From DASXUG01 sp036504995 (GTDB lineage: Bacteria; Pseudomonadota; Gammaproteobacteria; Burkholderiales; Methylophilaceae), in assembly GCA_036504995.1 (NCBI GenBank), contig DASXUG010000012.1, forward strand, positions 1 through 64,000: 64,000 nt of DNA, in the 5' to 3' direction. Positions 19,022 to 28,021 of this stretch are shown one piece after another. Each line of letters opens with the position of its first letter. Position 1 is the stretch's first letter. Under the pieces are notes generated by a model. It did no database searches. It saw nothing but the letters and a program-made list of their open reading frames with translations, and was not told where the DNA came from. The position numbers were made by a program, and so were the translations under genes.

Positions 19022-19084
19022 GCCACCTCGATAATGATGTTAGTTTGAAATAGTGATGTTATTTTGAAACGGAGAGCCTGCAGC

Positions 19085-20728
19085 TCACAGCCGCTCACCT
19101 AACTTTACTGAGTTTGTATACTTTACAGCGTCATCTACACTCAGGTCAGTCATAATGACGTTACTTTGATCATCAGACAAAATCATTTTCAACCCTTCTT
19201 TTGCCCCATTTTTGACTCTGGCGAACACTAAATATTTGTTATTTTGTCGCGCAAATTGCACAAAATTTTGCATGGCCTCCAAGCTCGTTGCATCTAGGTC
19301 TGGGGATTCTTCCAAATTAATAATAATCGCCAGAATTGCCCTCTGTGCGCTCGTAACATCCTGCCTAATTTTCGCCAAAATATCGTCTGCATTGGCAAAA
19401 AACAAAGGCGCATCTGGTCTAAAAATTATCACATTTTCAATTGGGTATGCTTCCTTATGATTCACCATATCCACAAAATCATGTGTTTTTCCCAATCGCC
19501 CCAATTGCGAAACGGTAGCATCTGAAAACCGCTTTAGCATCATCATAATGCTCATGGCAATAGCTACTAGCAAACCATCTAAAACGCCTAGCCATAATAC
19601 GCTTGTGACGGTGGCGATAACGACTAGCCGATCTCTTTTCCACAAAAAATAAGGGGCCAGAGTGGACGGTTTAAGCATATGACTAACAGCATGAATCACG
19701 ATTGCAGCGAGGATAGGTTCTGGCGTGAGGGCGATCTTAGGAATAATGGTGAGCATAGCAATAAAAATTACGCATGCAGCTACTGCTCCCGAGAAACGAG
19801 AGCCCGCACCCGCACTTTCGTTGGCAGAGGTGGCAGAATAGCCAGCTCCTACAGGCATGCCGTGAAAAACACCAGAGACTAAATTGGCAACTCCAAGCGC
19901 CATCAAGTCACGATTAGGTTGAGTTTCATCCGCATGCTTGATGGCAAAAAAGCGAATCGAGCCATAAGACTCCGAGAACAAAACCATGGTCAGTGCAAAA
20001 CCCAACTCACCAAGTCTCAACCATTCGGTTCGCGACAGCACTGGCAAGTCTGGATAGGTCAACTGCAACGTAACCTCCCCTACCAAATGTATTTGATATT
20101 GCGTTAAATTGAGTAACTGCGTTGCTATAACCCCTAAAGCAATCACAATAAGCGCAGCGGGTATCTTTTTAAATTGATCGAGTAAAAATAAAACAACCAG
20201 CGCGGTGAGGCCAACGCTGATAGAGGCTAAATTCCATTGCGTCATTTGGCTATACAACTCAAAAAATATGCGAAAGAAATCACCATGCACAACATGGACA
20301 CCTGCCATGCTGACAACCTGCTTTAACACTATGACGGCCGCTAATCCGAATGCAAAGCCTCTTAATACTGGCTTAGATATAAAATCTGTTACCTTTCCCA
20401 TACCAGCCATTGCGGCAATTAGAAATAAGGTGCCTGATACAATCACCAAGCCAAACGCTAGTGCCAGATGATGGTTAGGATCAGTATTCCCGAAAGAAAG
20501 GGAAGCCGCCGCAAGTACAGCTGCCGAAGATGATGTAGCCGAAACGATGGCAAATCGGCTGGTTCCGAGAATGCCATAGCAAATTAAACCTACAAACAAG
20601 GCAACAACACCTGCTTGTGGCGGCATATTACCGATAGTGGCATAGGCAAAGGCTTCTGGCAGCAATAAGCCTGCAATAGAAAGGCCTGCGATGAAATCTG
20701 CGCCAAAATAACCTGAAAGCTTATTCAT
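19085..20728 (-). CDS. SulP family anion transporter with C-terminal STAS domain
   Basis: 547 residues. The N-terminal half has about a dozen membrane segments with the SulP signature region (GLSIAGLLLPEAFAYATIGNMPPQAG). The C-terminal 110 residues form a STAS domain (NVIIFRPDAPLFFANADDI, ILAIIINLEESPDLDATSLEAM). It should import sulfate or bicarbonate, coupled to Na+ or H+. Which anion cannot be told: no carbonic anhydrase or sulfur gene is next to it. Confidence 0.9.
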   Translation of the reverse strand: MNKLSGYFGADFIAGLSIAGLLLPEAFAYATIGNMPPQAGVVALFVGLICYGILGTSRFAIVSATSSSAAVLAAASLSFGNTDPNHHLALAFGLVIVSGTLFLIAAMAGMGKVTDFISKPVLRGFAFGLAAVIVLKQVVSMAGVHVVHGDFFRIFFELYSQMTQWNLASISVGLTALVVLFLLDQFKKIPAALIVIALGVIATQLLNLTQYQIHLVGEVTLQLTYPDLPVLSRTEWLRLGELGFALTMVLFSESYGSIRFFAIKHADETQPNRDLMALGVANLVSGVFHGMPVGAGYSATSANESAGAGSRFSGAVAACVIFIAMLTIIPKIALTPEPILAAIVIHAVSHMLKPSTLAPYFLWKRDRLVVIATVTSVLWLGVLDGLLVAIAMSIMMMLKRFSDATVSQLGRLGKTHDFVDMVNHKEAYPIENVIIFRPDAPLFFANADDILAKIRQDVTSAQRAILAIIINLEESPDLDATSLEAMQNFVQFARQNNKYLVFARVKNGAKEGLKMILSDDQSNVIMTDLSVDDAVKYTNSVKLGERL

Positions 20729-20805
20729 AATTTTGAGTCAAGATGTTAGGGTCCTAACCTATAATTACCGTTGTTAAAACTACCTTCTTTTGTATGGGCT
20801 AAGGG

Positions 20806-22068
20806 CTAAGCGCGCATATTGATTTCTTTTTGAATATAGCGCACCAAAACGACCGTTGTTATTGTTGTGCCCACGACGATATAGCCAACCCAAGGAAAGT
20901 GCTGCAGCTTACCATCTGCTCCAAAGGCAACAATGTGGCCCGCCACGATTGAAGCAAAGCCTCCCGCAAATTGCTGAACAGAGGCACTGACCGCATTAAA
21001 AGAACCACGTTTAGTCATTTCTGGCACCGAGGTCATCAATGCTTGGTAAGGGATCATTCGTGAGAAAATACCGATAAACATCAATACATTAACAATGATA
21101 ACGGCAGCAAATGGCACAACCCCAAGATGCGTATAGATCATGACCATAATAATGGTAACGCTGCTGCCTGTCATAAAAACAGGCACTTTGCCAAATGTAT
21201 CCGCAGCCTTGCCCACTAAGGGCCCGACAAATATCGTACACAAACCAGTAATCAAATAGATAGTTGGCAGATCAGTAATTTTGATTCCCAGATTATGGAC
21301 AGTAAATGCACTACTGAACGGCATTAGCATAAAACCCCCTGTCATTAATAATGCGGTGGTTGCAAACGCAGTCAAATGCCTAGGGTCAATAATTGTGTTG
21401 GCTAAATGCTTAAATGCACTGTGCTCTTGCTGGGCATGGAGATGCGCAGTCACGGGTTTCATGCGCCATATAATGACTGCTCCACCAGCGACACCGAATG
21501 CTGCCATGGCTAAAAAAGGCGTGTGCCAAGTCCAATGATTGGACAAATAAAGCCCCACGGGCAACCCTAACACCTGACTTGCACCGAAAGCAGTCTGAAT
21601 GACGCCCATCACACGTCCACGTAATTCTGGTACGAACAGATCGGTAGCAATCGCTAGCACAACTGAACCGATGACGCCGCCAAAGATGCCTGTGACGATT
21701 CGCGCCATCAGCAGCATTGGAAATGTTTGCGCCAATCCACACCATAAGGTGCCAGCTACAAACCCTATATAAAACACCAGTAATATTTGCTTGCGATCAT
21801 AGCGGTCGGCAAAGCCAGCCATTAACAAGCCACTAATGCCTGCACTGAATGCATAGGCTGAAACAATCAAACCGAACTGTCGTGGCGTAATTTCCATGGC
21901 AGGCATAATCAGCGCCCCTAATGGCGACATAATCATAAAGTCGAGAATCACTGCGAATTGAAGAAACGCCAACAACCCAACGAGAAAAGTTTGGTAGGAC
22001 GTGAATTTGGCTTTTGGTTCTGTATTGACGCTTGAATTAGGTGAGGTAGTTTGCTTAACTAATGACAC
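20806..22068 (-). CDS. MFS transporter (AraJ/drug-efflux type)
   Basis: About 420 residues with 12 predicted membrane helices. The MFS loop motif appears as AGFADRYDRKQILL between helices 2 and 3, and GPLVGKAADTFGKVPVF after helix 8. There is no ATG near the N-terminus: the open frame begins at a TTG at 22137, and I prefer the GTG at 22068, but neither has a strong ribosome site. The substrate is unknown; export of a drug or sugar is typical of the subfamily. Confidence 0.82.
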   Translation of the reverse strand: MSLVKQTTSPNSSVNTEPKAKFTSYQTFLVGLLAFLQFAVILDFMIMSPLGALIMPAMEITPRQFGLIVSAYAFSAGISGLLMAGFADRYDRKQILLVFYIGFVAGTLWCGLAQTFPMLLMARIVTGIFGGVIGSVVLAIATDLFVPELRGRVMGVIQTAFGASQVLGLPVGLYLSNHWTWHTPFLAMAAFGVAGGAVIIWRMKPVTAHLHAQQEHSAFKHLANTIIDPRHLTAFATTALLMTGGFMLMPFSSAFTVHNLGIKITDLPTIYLITGLCTIFVGPLVGKAADTFGKVPVFMTGSSVTIIMVMIYTHLGVVPFAAVIIVNVLMFIGIFSRMIPYQALMTSVPEMTKRGSFNAVSASVQQFAGGFASIVAGHIVAFGADGKLQHFPWVGYIVVGTTITTVVLVRYIQKEINMRA

Positions 22069-22298
22069 AGTTTTGTAGCTTTCTATAATGGTTATGTATC
22101 TAACGCAATTAATATTCAATCTTTGATTAAGACACAATTTATGCGTATGGCAAGCATAATCATTATGCAGTATTTTCTCTGCTCAATTATTTCTGAGTGT
22201 ATCAAAACTAGGCTAAATCTATTTTTTGAAGTTGTTTGAACCACTACCCTCAAATCATGTTGTGATTGCTACATTACCTGCCAACACTGCTTATAATG

Positions 22299-22321
22299 AA
22301 AAAGAGGCGCATATGCGCCTC
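22299..22321 (-). terminator. Rho-independent terminator after the SRPBCC gene
   Basis: A perfect 18-base palindrome (22304-22321, GAGGCGCATATGCGCCTC) is followed, reading the minus strand, by a run of T (AAAAA on the plus strand at 22299-22303). It lies 26 bases beyond the stop of the secreted SRPBCC gene. Confidence 0.85.
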
Positions 22322-22346
22322 AATTATTCAGAAACAAGCTGATGAA

Positions 22347-22868
22347 CTACTCTGAGATTTTTTTCAAGTTATCCAAGCCACCACGGTAAACACTTGTAAT
22401 GACTTTAACTGCTGTTGCGTCATCTTGACCATCTGCTGGTGTAGCTGATGTATCTTTACGTTTGAATGTACCGTTCCAAACAACTAATGATTTATCTTTA
22501 CCTGCTGATTTAACTGTCACAGACGAAACGTAGTCTGAAACTGGCAACACCCCTTCAATAATAGAATACTTAAAGGTTTTTGCTTTTGGGTTATAGGCAA
22601 GTAGCTTCTCTTTAATCGTGCCGCCATCTTGAAGTGTTAATAAACGTTCAGCACCAGTTTTATTATTAGTTCCAGTCACAATTTCGGTTGTTTTTACAGC
22701 AGGGTGCCAAGCACCCAAGTCATTAAAGTTTTTGACTTTATCCCAAACTTTTGCAGTAGAAGCATTAATCGTAACCTCTTCATGTGCTGAGAGAGTTTTC
22801 GCCTCGTCAGCAAGTGCGTTGAATGTTGTGCTAATTAACATGGCTGTTAGTAATAAACTGTATTTCAT
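22347..22868 (-). CDS. Secreted SRPBCC (polyketide cyclase/START-like) protein
   Basis: 173 residues with a signal peptide (MKYSLLLTAMLISTTFNALA) and one SRPBCC domain: HEEVTINASTAKVWDKVKNFNDLGAWHPAV at the N-terminus, as in polyketide cyclase/dehydrase proteins. It probably binds a small hydrophobic ligand in the periplasm. The gene has a GGAG ribosome site, a strong terminator and a double palindromic operator upstream (22910-22944), so it is a single-gene regulated unit. Confidence 0.85.
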   Translation of the reverse strand: MKYSLLLTAMLISTTFNALADEAKTLSAHEEVTINASTAKVWDKVKNFNDLGAWHPAVKTTEIVTGTNNKTGAERLLTLQDGGTIKEKLLAYNPKAKTFKYSIIEGVLPVSDYVSSVTVKSAGKDKSLVVWNGTFKRKDTSATPADGQDDATAVKVITSVYRGGLDNLKKISE

Positions 22869-22909
22869 TTTGCTCTCCTCAATTATTAAAAAATCTGCGC
22901 ATTCAAAAT

Positions 22910-22944
22910 ATACAGACTTGTATACTTAGTATACAGATCTGTAT
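22910..22944. promoter_or_regulatory. Tandem palindromic operator upstream of the SRPBCC gene
   Basis: Two copies of ATACAGA-YY-TGTAT-type palindromes: ATACAGACTTGTAT at 22910-22923 (near-perfect) and ATACAGATCTGTAT at 22931-22944 (perfect). Their centres are 21 bases apart, two DNA turns. Between them is GTATACTTAGTATAC, another palindrome. This is the arrangement expected of a TetR/MarR-type repressor binding as paired dimers. No regulator gene is adjacent. Confidence 0.65.
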
Positions 22945-23031
22945 ATTTATTGCAAGTATAAATATATGACGCTAAATCACTCGACTTGTCGTCACTAGCA
23001 CCTCAATACCCGCGTTAACGCACCGTGAGCC

Positions 23032-24090
23032 TTATGAAACTTTTAATGATTCCATATCAATAACAAAACGATACTTCACATCGCTTTTTAGCATGCGTTC
23101 ATACGCCGCATTGATTTCTTGAATCTTAATCATTTCAACATCTGCAGTAATTGCGTGCTTTCCGCAAAAGTCGAGCATCTCTTGCGTCTCGGCAATGCCT
23201 CCAATCACAGAACCTGCAACCGCTTTTCTACCAAGAATTAGCGGCATTGAATTTAACGCAGGCTCTAAGCCACCTAAATACCCGACCAGCACTAACGTGC
23301 CGCTTAATGAGAGGGTTGGTATGTATGGATTTACATCATGAATGTAAGGAACCGTGTCGATAATCAAATCGAATTTGCCTTTTACTGCAGCCATTTCGGC
23401 CTCGCTGGTAGAAAGTACGATTTCATGCGCACCTAGACGACGGGCATCCGCTTCTTTTCCAGGGGAGCGCGTGAAAAGCGTTACATGAGCCCCAAGCGCT
23501 TTCGCAAGCTTCAGCCCCATGTGGCCTAAACCACCAAGACCAATCACGGCGACTTTGCTGTCTTTGCCTACCTTCCAATGCCGCAACGGAGACCAAGTAG
23601 TGATACCGGCACATAACAGCGGGCCAACAGCTTTAAGGTCTAAATTTTCAGGAACCTTGAGCACGAATTTATCAGAAACGACAATACGTTCTGAATAACC
23701 ACCAAAGGTAGGGACTTTATCATGGCGATCAATGTCGTTATAAGTGAGCGTATGGCCATTCTGGCAATATTGCTCTAGTCCTTGCTCACATGCTGGGCAA
23801 GTTTGGCAGGAATCAACCATGCAACCAACGCCAACGGTATCTCCAACTTTGAACTTGGTAACACTAGTACCAACACTAATGACCTTGCCGACAATTTCAT
23901 GTCCTGGCACCATTGGGTATATGCTATTTCCCCAGTCATTACGCGCTTGATGTAAATCAGAGTGACAAACGCCGCAAAAAAGAATTTCAATTTCAACATC
24001 GTTTTTACGTGAATCTCGACGCTGAAACTGAAATGGCACTAAAGCCGTAGTGGCCGAATGTGCTGCATACCCAAGTATATTTTTAGCCAT
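23032..24090 (-). CDS. Zinc-dependent NAD(P) alcohol dehydrogenase (YahK/cinnamyl-alcohol type)
   Basis: 352 residues. Catalytic zinc site: CGVCHSDLHQ and the GHE motif (PMVPGHEIVG). Structural zinc site: CMVDSCQTCPACEQGLEQYC at about residues 95-115. The Rossmann fold starts VAVIGLGGLGHMGLKLAKALG. This is the CAD/YahK branch of medium-chain dehydrogenases, usually NADPH-dependent aldehyde reductases. In a methylotroph it could help detoxify aldehydes, but that is inference. Confidence 0.9.
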   Translation of the reverse strand: MAKNILGYAAHSATTALVPFQFQRRDSRKNDVEIEILFCGVCHSDLHQARNDWGNSIYPMVPGHEIVGKVISVGTSVTKFKVGDTVGVGCMVDSCQTCPACEQGLEQYCQNGHTLTYNDIDRHDKVPTFGGYSERIVVSDKFVLKVPENLDLKAVGPLLCAGITTWSPLRHWKVGKDSKVAVIGLGGLGHMGLKLAKALGAHVTLFTRSPGKEADARRLGAHEIVLSTSEAEMAAVKGKFDLIIDTVPYIHDVNPYIPTLSLSGTLVLVGYLGGLEPALNSMPLILGRKAVAGSVIGGIAETQEMLDFCGKHAITADVEMIKIQEINAAYERMLKSDVKYRFVIDMESLKVS

Positions 24091-24412
24091 TTAAATCTCC
24101 AAAGTTAGTGCGTGGTTAATCGAATTTTTCTGCTCCTATTTAATTAAACAGGGCCATTTATCTTGATGCGTACTTTATTAGTTTGTAATAAACAGCACAT
24201 CATGTCAGTCTTCTAGCGCACACATCTAAATATAATTTTTTGCTACTTTGATCTATTAATTTAATTCCGTTACCCTATCAATTAGATAAATTTGATAGGT
24301 AGCGCCAGACACATTACAAATTTAGATGTCTATTAAAGTGAATAGTTGTGCCCGTATAAAATTTATTTCACTTTTCACACAATATTCTGCACTTTCATTC
24401 GTCTACAAACAT
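24091..24412. other. Intergenic region between divergent genes, with an inverted repeat
   Basis: About 320 AT-rich bases between the alcohol dehydrogenase start and the ECF sigma start. It must hold both promoters. An inverted repeat lies at 24271-24301 (TACCCTATCAA and TTTGATAGGTA, 9-base loop), possibly an operator. I see no gene; the extended reading of the sigma ORF to 24326 has no ribosome site. Confidence 0.5.
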
Positions 24413-24982
24413 ATGGATACTATGATTACCATGCAGAACGAACAACTTATTGGCGCTATCACCCGTGAACGAGGGCGGCTAGCTGGCTTTATCCGCCGAC
24501 GGGTTCCGGACCCAGCGGAGGCAGAAGACATTATGCAAGATGTCTTTTCTGAGTTGATTGCGGCCTACCGCTTACCTGAACCCATCGAGCAAGTAGGCGC
24601 TTGGCTGTTTCGCGTGGCTCGCCATCGCATCATCGATCGTTTTCGTAAAAAGCGTGAGGTGTCTTTGCCTCAATCAGCAGAAGGCGCTGATGGCGACGAT
24701 GAGGCCGACTATTGGATTGAACAAGTACTACCTGACCCCAATAGCGGGCCAGAAGCCGCGTATGCCAGAGCTATGCTGCTGGAGGCAATTACCATTGCAT
24801 TAGATGAGTTGCCAGTTGGGCCACGCGAGGTATTCATCGCCCATGAGCTGGATGGGCTTAGCTTTAAAGAAATGTCCATGCAAAGCGGGGAAAACATGAA
24901 TACTCTGCTGGGATGGAAAAGACAAGCAGTGCTGCACCTACGTACACGGTTGCAGCCGCTCTATAACGAATTTTATCTATAA
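24413..24982 (+). CDS. ECF-type RNA polymerase sigma factor
   Basis: About 189 residues. Region 2: AGFIRRRVPDPAEAEDIMQDVFSEL, then VGAWLFRVARHRIIDRFRKKRE. Region 4: LDELPVGPREVFIAHELDGLSFKEMS. Three in-frame ATGs lie at 24413, 24422 and 24431; the second follows a weak GGA, so the exact start is open. It is followed after 10 bases by a Cys-rich small membrane protein and then a phosphoesterase. No recognisable zinc anti-sigma factor is present, so its control is unclear. Confidence 0.88.
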   Translation: MDTMITMQNEQLIGAITRERGRLAGFIRRRVPDPAEAEDIMQDVFSELIAAYRLPEPIEQVGAWLFRVARHRIIDRFRKKREVSLPQSAEGADGDDEADYWIEQVLPDPNSGPEAAYARAMLLEAITIALDELPVGPREVFIAHELDGLSFKEMSMQSGENMNTLLGWKRQAVLHLRTRLQPLYNEFYL

Positions 24983-24992
24983 AGGAAATAAC

Positions 24993-25358
24993 ATGAAAAT
25001 GCATTGTTCAAGCGATAAATCTGGCTGTAAAGCAAGATGCTTAAAAATGGCAATACTATTGATAGCAGGTATTGCAGTGGCGGGCTGGATAGTGATGCTA
25101 CTGTGGAACTGGTTGATGCCCAATTTATTTATGGGTGTGCAACAAGTTAGCTATTGTCAGGCATTGGGTATTTTGTTGCTAAGCAAGATTCTTTTTGGCA
25201 GTTGTCGCGGGCATGGCCGCTGCTGCGGACGGCACCATCATCAGGAAAACATGACCCCTGAAGAGCGAGATCAGATAAAAAGTCATTTTAAGAGTCGCTG
25301 GAGCAACTGGTGTAATTCAGATAAGGCAGATAAGGCTCAGGTTTCTAATGTCGAGTAA
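24993..25358 (+). CDS. Small Cys/His-rich membrane protein next to ECF sigma factor
   Basis: 121 residues. The N-terminal Cys-rich stretch (HCSSDKSGCKARC) is followed by two hydrophobic segments (about 20-42 and 55-68) and then a Cys/His-rich segment (CRGHGRCCGRHHH). The C-terminus is charged and helical, starting MTPEERDQI. The gene starts 10 bases after the sigma factor and overlaps the phosphoesterase gene by 11 bases. It could sense a metal or redox state and act on the sigma factor, but this is inferred only from position and composition. Confidence 0.75.
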   Translation: MKMHCSSDKSGCKARCLKMAILLIAGIAVAGWIVMLLWNWLMPNLFMGVQQVSYCQALGILLLSKILFGSCRGHGRCCGRHHHQENMTPEERDQIKSHFKSRWSNWCNSDKADKAQVSNVE

Positions 25359-26565
25359 TTCTGAGTTACAAGCGATACCCGAAACGCCAGAAGATTCGTC
25401 GTCAGCTGTCTTACCGAGGCAGCTACGCCAATTCTTGCTGGTAGTGATGCCAATCCTGATTGGGCTACATCTCTATATCGGCTGGCGTTTGCTACCAGCA
25501 CTGCCAATCAGTGGACTGGGAGAGATTTTTGGCTGGATGCTACTGGGTTTTTCCGCACTAGTCATGCCTTTAAGCATGTTTGCCCGCTTCTTAAATCTAA
25601 AGCCCTCGCACGCTGACCGCATTGGCTGGGTGGGGTCATTGGTCATGGGGCTATTCTCATCCACGCTGGTGCTAACCATTCTACGCGATATAGTGCTGCT
25701 AGCGCTATTACTGCTAGGTGTGGAGACATCCTCGTTTACTGACATAACGGCCACGGCGGTGATCATAATGGCGTTCGCTGTAACCATCATCGGGTTTATT
25801 AATGCACGCAGGCTGGCACAGGTTGTGCGCATTGATATTCCCCTGGCAGGTCTATCGGCATCGCTCGCTGGCTTCACCATCGTTCAAATTAGCGACATTC
25901 ATGTCGGACCAACCATCAAGGGCAATTATGTTGCAGCCATTGTCAAGCGTGTCAACGATTTGGGCGCTGACCTGATTGCGATTACTGGCGATGTAGTGGA
26001 TGGTAGTGTGTCCCAGCTATCATCCCATACCGCACATTTGGCTGGCCTCAAAGCACGTCATGGTGCGTTTATCGTTACCGGCAATCATGAATATTATTCA
26101 GGAGCACTAGAGTGGATGGCGGAGTTTAATAGTTTGGGGATACGGGGGCTAATGAACGAGCATGTCACAATCGAGCATGATGGCTCGCACCTCATCATTG
26201 CAGGCGTAACCGATTACTCTGCCCACGTATTTGATATATCTCAACGTAGCGACCCAGTGGCTGCGCTGAATGGTAGTCCACAAGGCATTCATAAAATCTT
26301 GCTGGCGCATCAACCGCGCTCAGCACCTGCGGCAGCATTGGCTGGTTTCGATCTGCAATTATCTGGCCACACACATGGCGGGCAATTTTGGCCTTGGAAT
26401 CTGTTTGTCAGCCTGCAACAGCCATTTACCGCGGGACTGCATCGGCTGGATAAACTCTGGGTATATACCAGCCGAGGCACAGGCTACTGGGGACCCCCTA
26501 AGCGCTTCGGCGCGCCCTCTGAGATCACGTTGTTGCGGCTTGTAGCAGATTCAGCAATACGATAG
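25348..26565 (+). CDS. Membrane-anchored metallophosphoesterase (YkuE-like)
   Basis: 405 residues. Four or five membrane helices occupy the first 150 residues. A calcineurin-like phosphoesterase domain follows with ISDIHVG, ITGDVVDG, TGNHEYY and GHTHGGQFWP, so all dimetal ligands are present. Similar proteins hydrolyse UDP- or phospholipid-type phosphoesters at the membrane; the substrate here is unknown. Translation is coupled to the upstream small membrane protein. Confidence 0.9.
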   Translation: MSSNSELQAIPETPEDSSSAVLPRQLRQFLLVVMPILIGLHLYIGWRLLPALPISGLGEIFGWMLLGFSALVMPLSMFARFLNLKPSHADRIGWVGSLVMGLFSSTLVLTILRDIVLLALLLLGVETSSFTDITATAVIIMAFAVTIIGFINARRLAQVVRIDIPLAGLSASLAGFTIVQISDIHVGPTIKGNYVAAIVKRVNDLGADLIAITGDVVDGSVSQLSSHTAHLAGLKARHGAFIVTGNHEYYSGALEWMAEFNSLGIRGLMNEHVTIEHDGSHLIIAGVTDYSAHVFDISQRSDPVAALNGSPQGIHKILLAHQPRSAPAAALAGFDLQLSGHTHGGQFWPWNLFVSLQQPFTAGLHRLDKLWVYTSRGTGYWGPPKRFGAPSEITLLRLVADSAIR

Positions 26566-26888
26566 TTAGTGCTTTCCTGTATAAGCCAACAGCTAGCCTA
26601 ACTCATCAAAACTGACCCTTACACCTAGCGCATACCTCTGGAGTTGATAGTAAGAGAAAGCCCTCAACTATGTGTAAACGACTTTAATATATTGAAAATA
26701 CTCTAACAGATAAAGCTCCACTTTTCGGAACTTCTGAGCCGGATTTCACTTTAAAATCATATACCATTATGGATTGCCCTATTCTGGCATATCCTTTGCT
26801 CAAAGTGAAATTGCGCTGTTTTTGTCCTGACTTATGTGTATTTAAGCTGACAAAACAGACATTTTTTGATGAGAAAAGGAGAACGTTT
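26566..26888 (+). promoter_or_regulatory. Leader region of the [2Fe-2S] ferredoxin gene with sigma-54 promoter
   Basis: This stretch of about 320 bases has no convincing gene. A sigma-54 promoter, TGGCATATCCTTTGCT, lies at 26785-26800 with the required GG-N10-GC spacing, 88 bases before the ferredoxin start. A TGT-N10-ACA palindrome typical of NifA sites is at 26837-26852, downstream of the promoter. I find no TGT-N10-ACA upstream of the promoter in this region. Confidence 0.75.
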
Positions 26889-27185
26889 ATGCCAGTACTT
26901 ACCATACAGCCTTCTGGGCAGCAAATACAAGCGGCGGCAGGCGCGAGTATTCTTTCGGCTTTGTTAGGCAGCAATATTGATATCGCTCACAAATGTGAAG
27001 GCAAGGCACAATGTGGTTCTTGCCACATTTATGTACAAGAAGGCCGTAAAAGTATTTCAAAAATCCAACGTACGGAGAATGAGAAATTGGATACCATTGT
27101 AGGCGTTGGCTCTAAATCACGTTTAGCATGCCAAGCTGTGTTAGGTGAAGAGGATGTGACTATCGAGTTATTGAGCTTTGTATAA
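26889..27185 (+). CDS. Nif-linked [2Fe-2S] ferredoxin (FdxD-like)
   Basis: 98 residues from ATG 26889, which follows AGGAG closely; the longer ORF to 26769 would run through the sigma-54 promoter. Cluster ligands are Cys36, Cys42, Cys45 (CX5CX2C) and Cys81 (RLACQ). This adrenodoxin-like spacing is seen in nif-associated ferredoxins of the FdxD type. The sigma-54 promoter supports expression during nitrogen fixation. It stands alone, convergent to the nifEN operon end. Confidence 0.87.
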   Translation: MPVLTIQPSGQQIQAAAGASILSALLGSNIDIAHKCEGKAQCGSCHIYVQEGRKSISKIQRTENEKLDTIVGVGSKSRLACQAVLGEEDVTIELLSFV

Positions 27186-27197
27186 AATTTAAGGTTT

Positions 27198-27222
27198 AGG
27201 TGGGTGATTTTCTCACCCACCT
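27198..27222. terminator. Bidirectional hairpin between convergent genes
   Basis: A perfect 10-base stem, AGGTGGGTGA at 27198-27207 and TCACCCACCT at 27213-27222, with a 5-base loop. It lies between the ferredoxin stop and the end of the rhodanese/ankyrin gene and can stop transcription from both sides. The T-run is short on either side. Confidence 0.75.
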
Positions 27223-27235
27223 GACAATATAACTG

Positions 27236-28021
27236 TCAACTTGCGGTATGGCGAAGTAGCGCTAAACAATCCTCTGTGGCGGAAAGCTCAACCGCCAAAT
27301 AATCATCATCAGTACGAATCAGCGGATCTGCCCCGTGATCTAGCAGGATTTTCATCATGTCCGCTTTGCCACTAGAAGCGGTATACATCAACGCGGTGGC
27401 ACCTGTAGCATTTTGATTGTCGATATCAATACCAGCATCAATCAGTTGCTGAACAATTTCGCCGTTATCTGAAACGCAAGCAAGCCAAAGTGCGTTATTG
27501 CCATCGGTATTACGCAGGTGGATATTCACTCCGAGCGCTATAAGTTCCGCCACCAAATCATTGTAGCCAAGCAATGCAGCTCGCATCAAAGGGGTCAGTG
27601 CGTGGTGCCATGGGCTGTTGAGATTTGTCGGGTCAAAATTAAAGTCTGTAATAAAGTTTCGCAACGCAATACTAGATTTTTCAGTAAGTGCAACAGGGGA
27701 TGAAAAAGCAGGTGCCAACACTTCATAACCACCATCCACGCTATACACCTCGCGGAAGTTGAAATCTGAGAACATGCTGGCATAAACTTGGCTGGCGTTA
27801 CCATGGTAGCAATAAATCATGACGGGAACATCTTTAGGTAAACTGCCAATGACCTCGCCAAAGCTTTGCTCATTCAGATGATCTGCACCAATAATGTGTG
27901 ACTTGCTGTAAGTTACTGAATCTCTGGAGTCAAACAGCGCCAGCGCCTTCGTACCTGCATGGGCGCGTTGAATAAGATCAACCGCTTGTTTTGAAGAAAT
28001 TCTGTGAAATGATGTTCTCAT
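27236..28021 (-). CDS. Rhodanese-ankyrin repeat fusion protein of the nif operon
   Basis: 261 residues. The N-terminal rhodanese domain (about 1-105) has the catalytic loop MIYCYHGNAS with Cys at the active position. The C-terminal half has ankyrin repeats (LTPLMRAALLGYNDLVAELIALG, GNNALWLACVSDNGEIVQQLI, GATALMYTASSGKADMMKILLDHG). The gene overlaps the nitroreductase gene by ATGA. It is the last gene of the nifEN operon. Sulfur transfer for cluster assembly or a scaffold role is plausible but not shown. Confidence 0.88.
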   Translation of the reverse strand: MRTSFHRISSKQAVDLIQRAHAGTKALALFDSRDSVTYSKSHIIGADHLNEQSFGEVIGSLPKDVPVMIYCYHGNASQVYASMFSDFNFREVYSVDGGYEVLAPAFSSPVALTEKSSIALRNFITDFNFDPTNLNSPWHHALTPLMRAALLGYNDLVAELIALGVNIHLRNTDGNNALWLACVSDNGEIVQQLIDAGIDIDNQNATGATALMYTASSGKADMMKILLDHGADPLIRTDDDYLAVELSATEDCLALLRHTAS

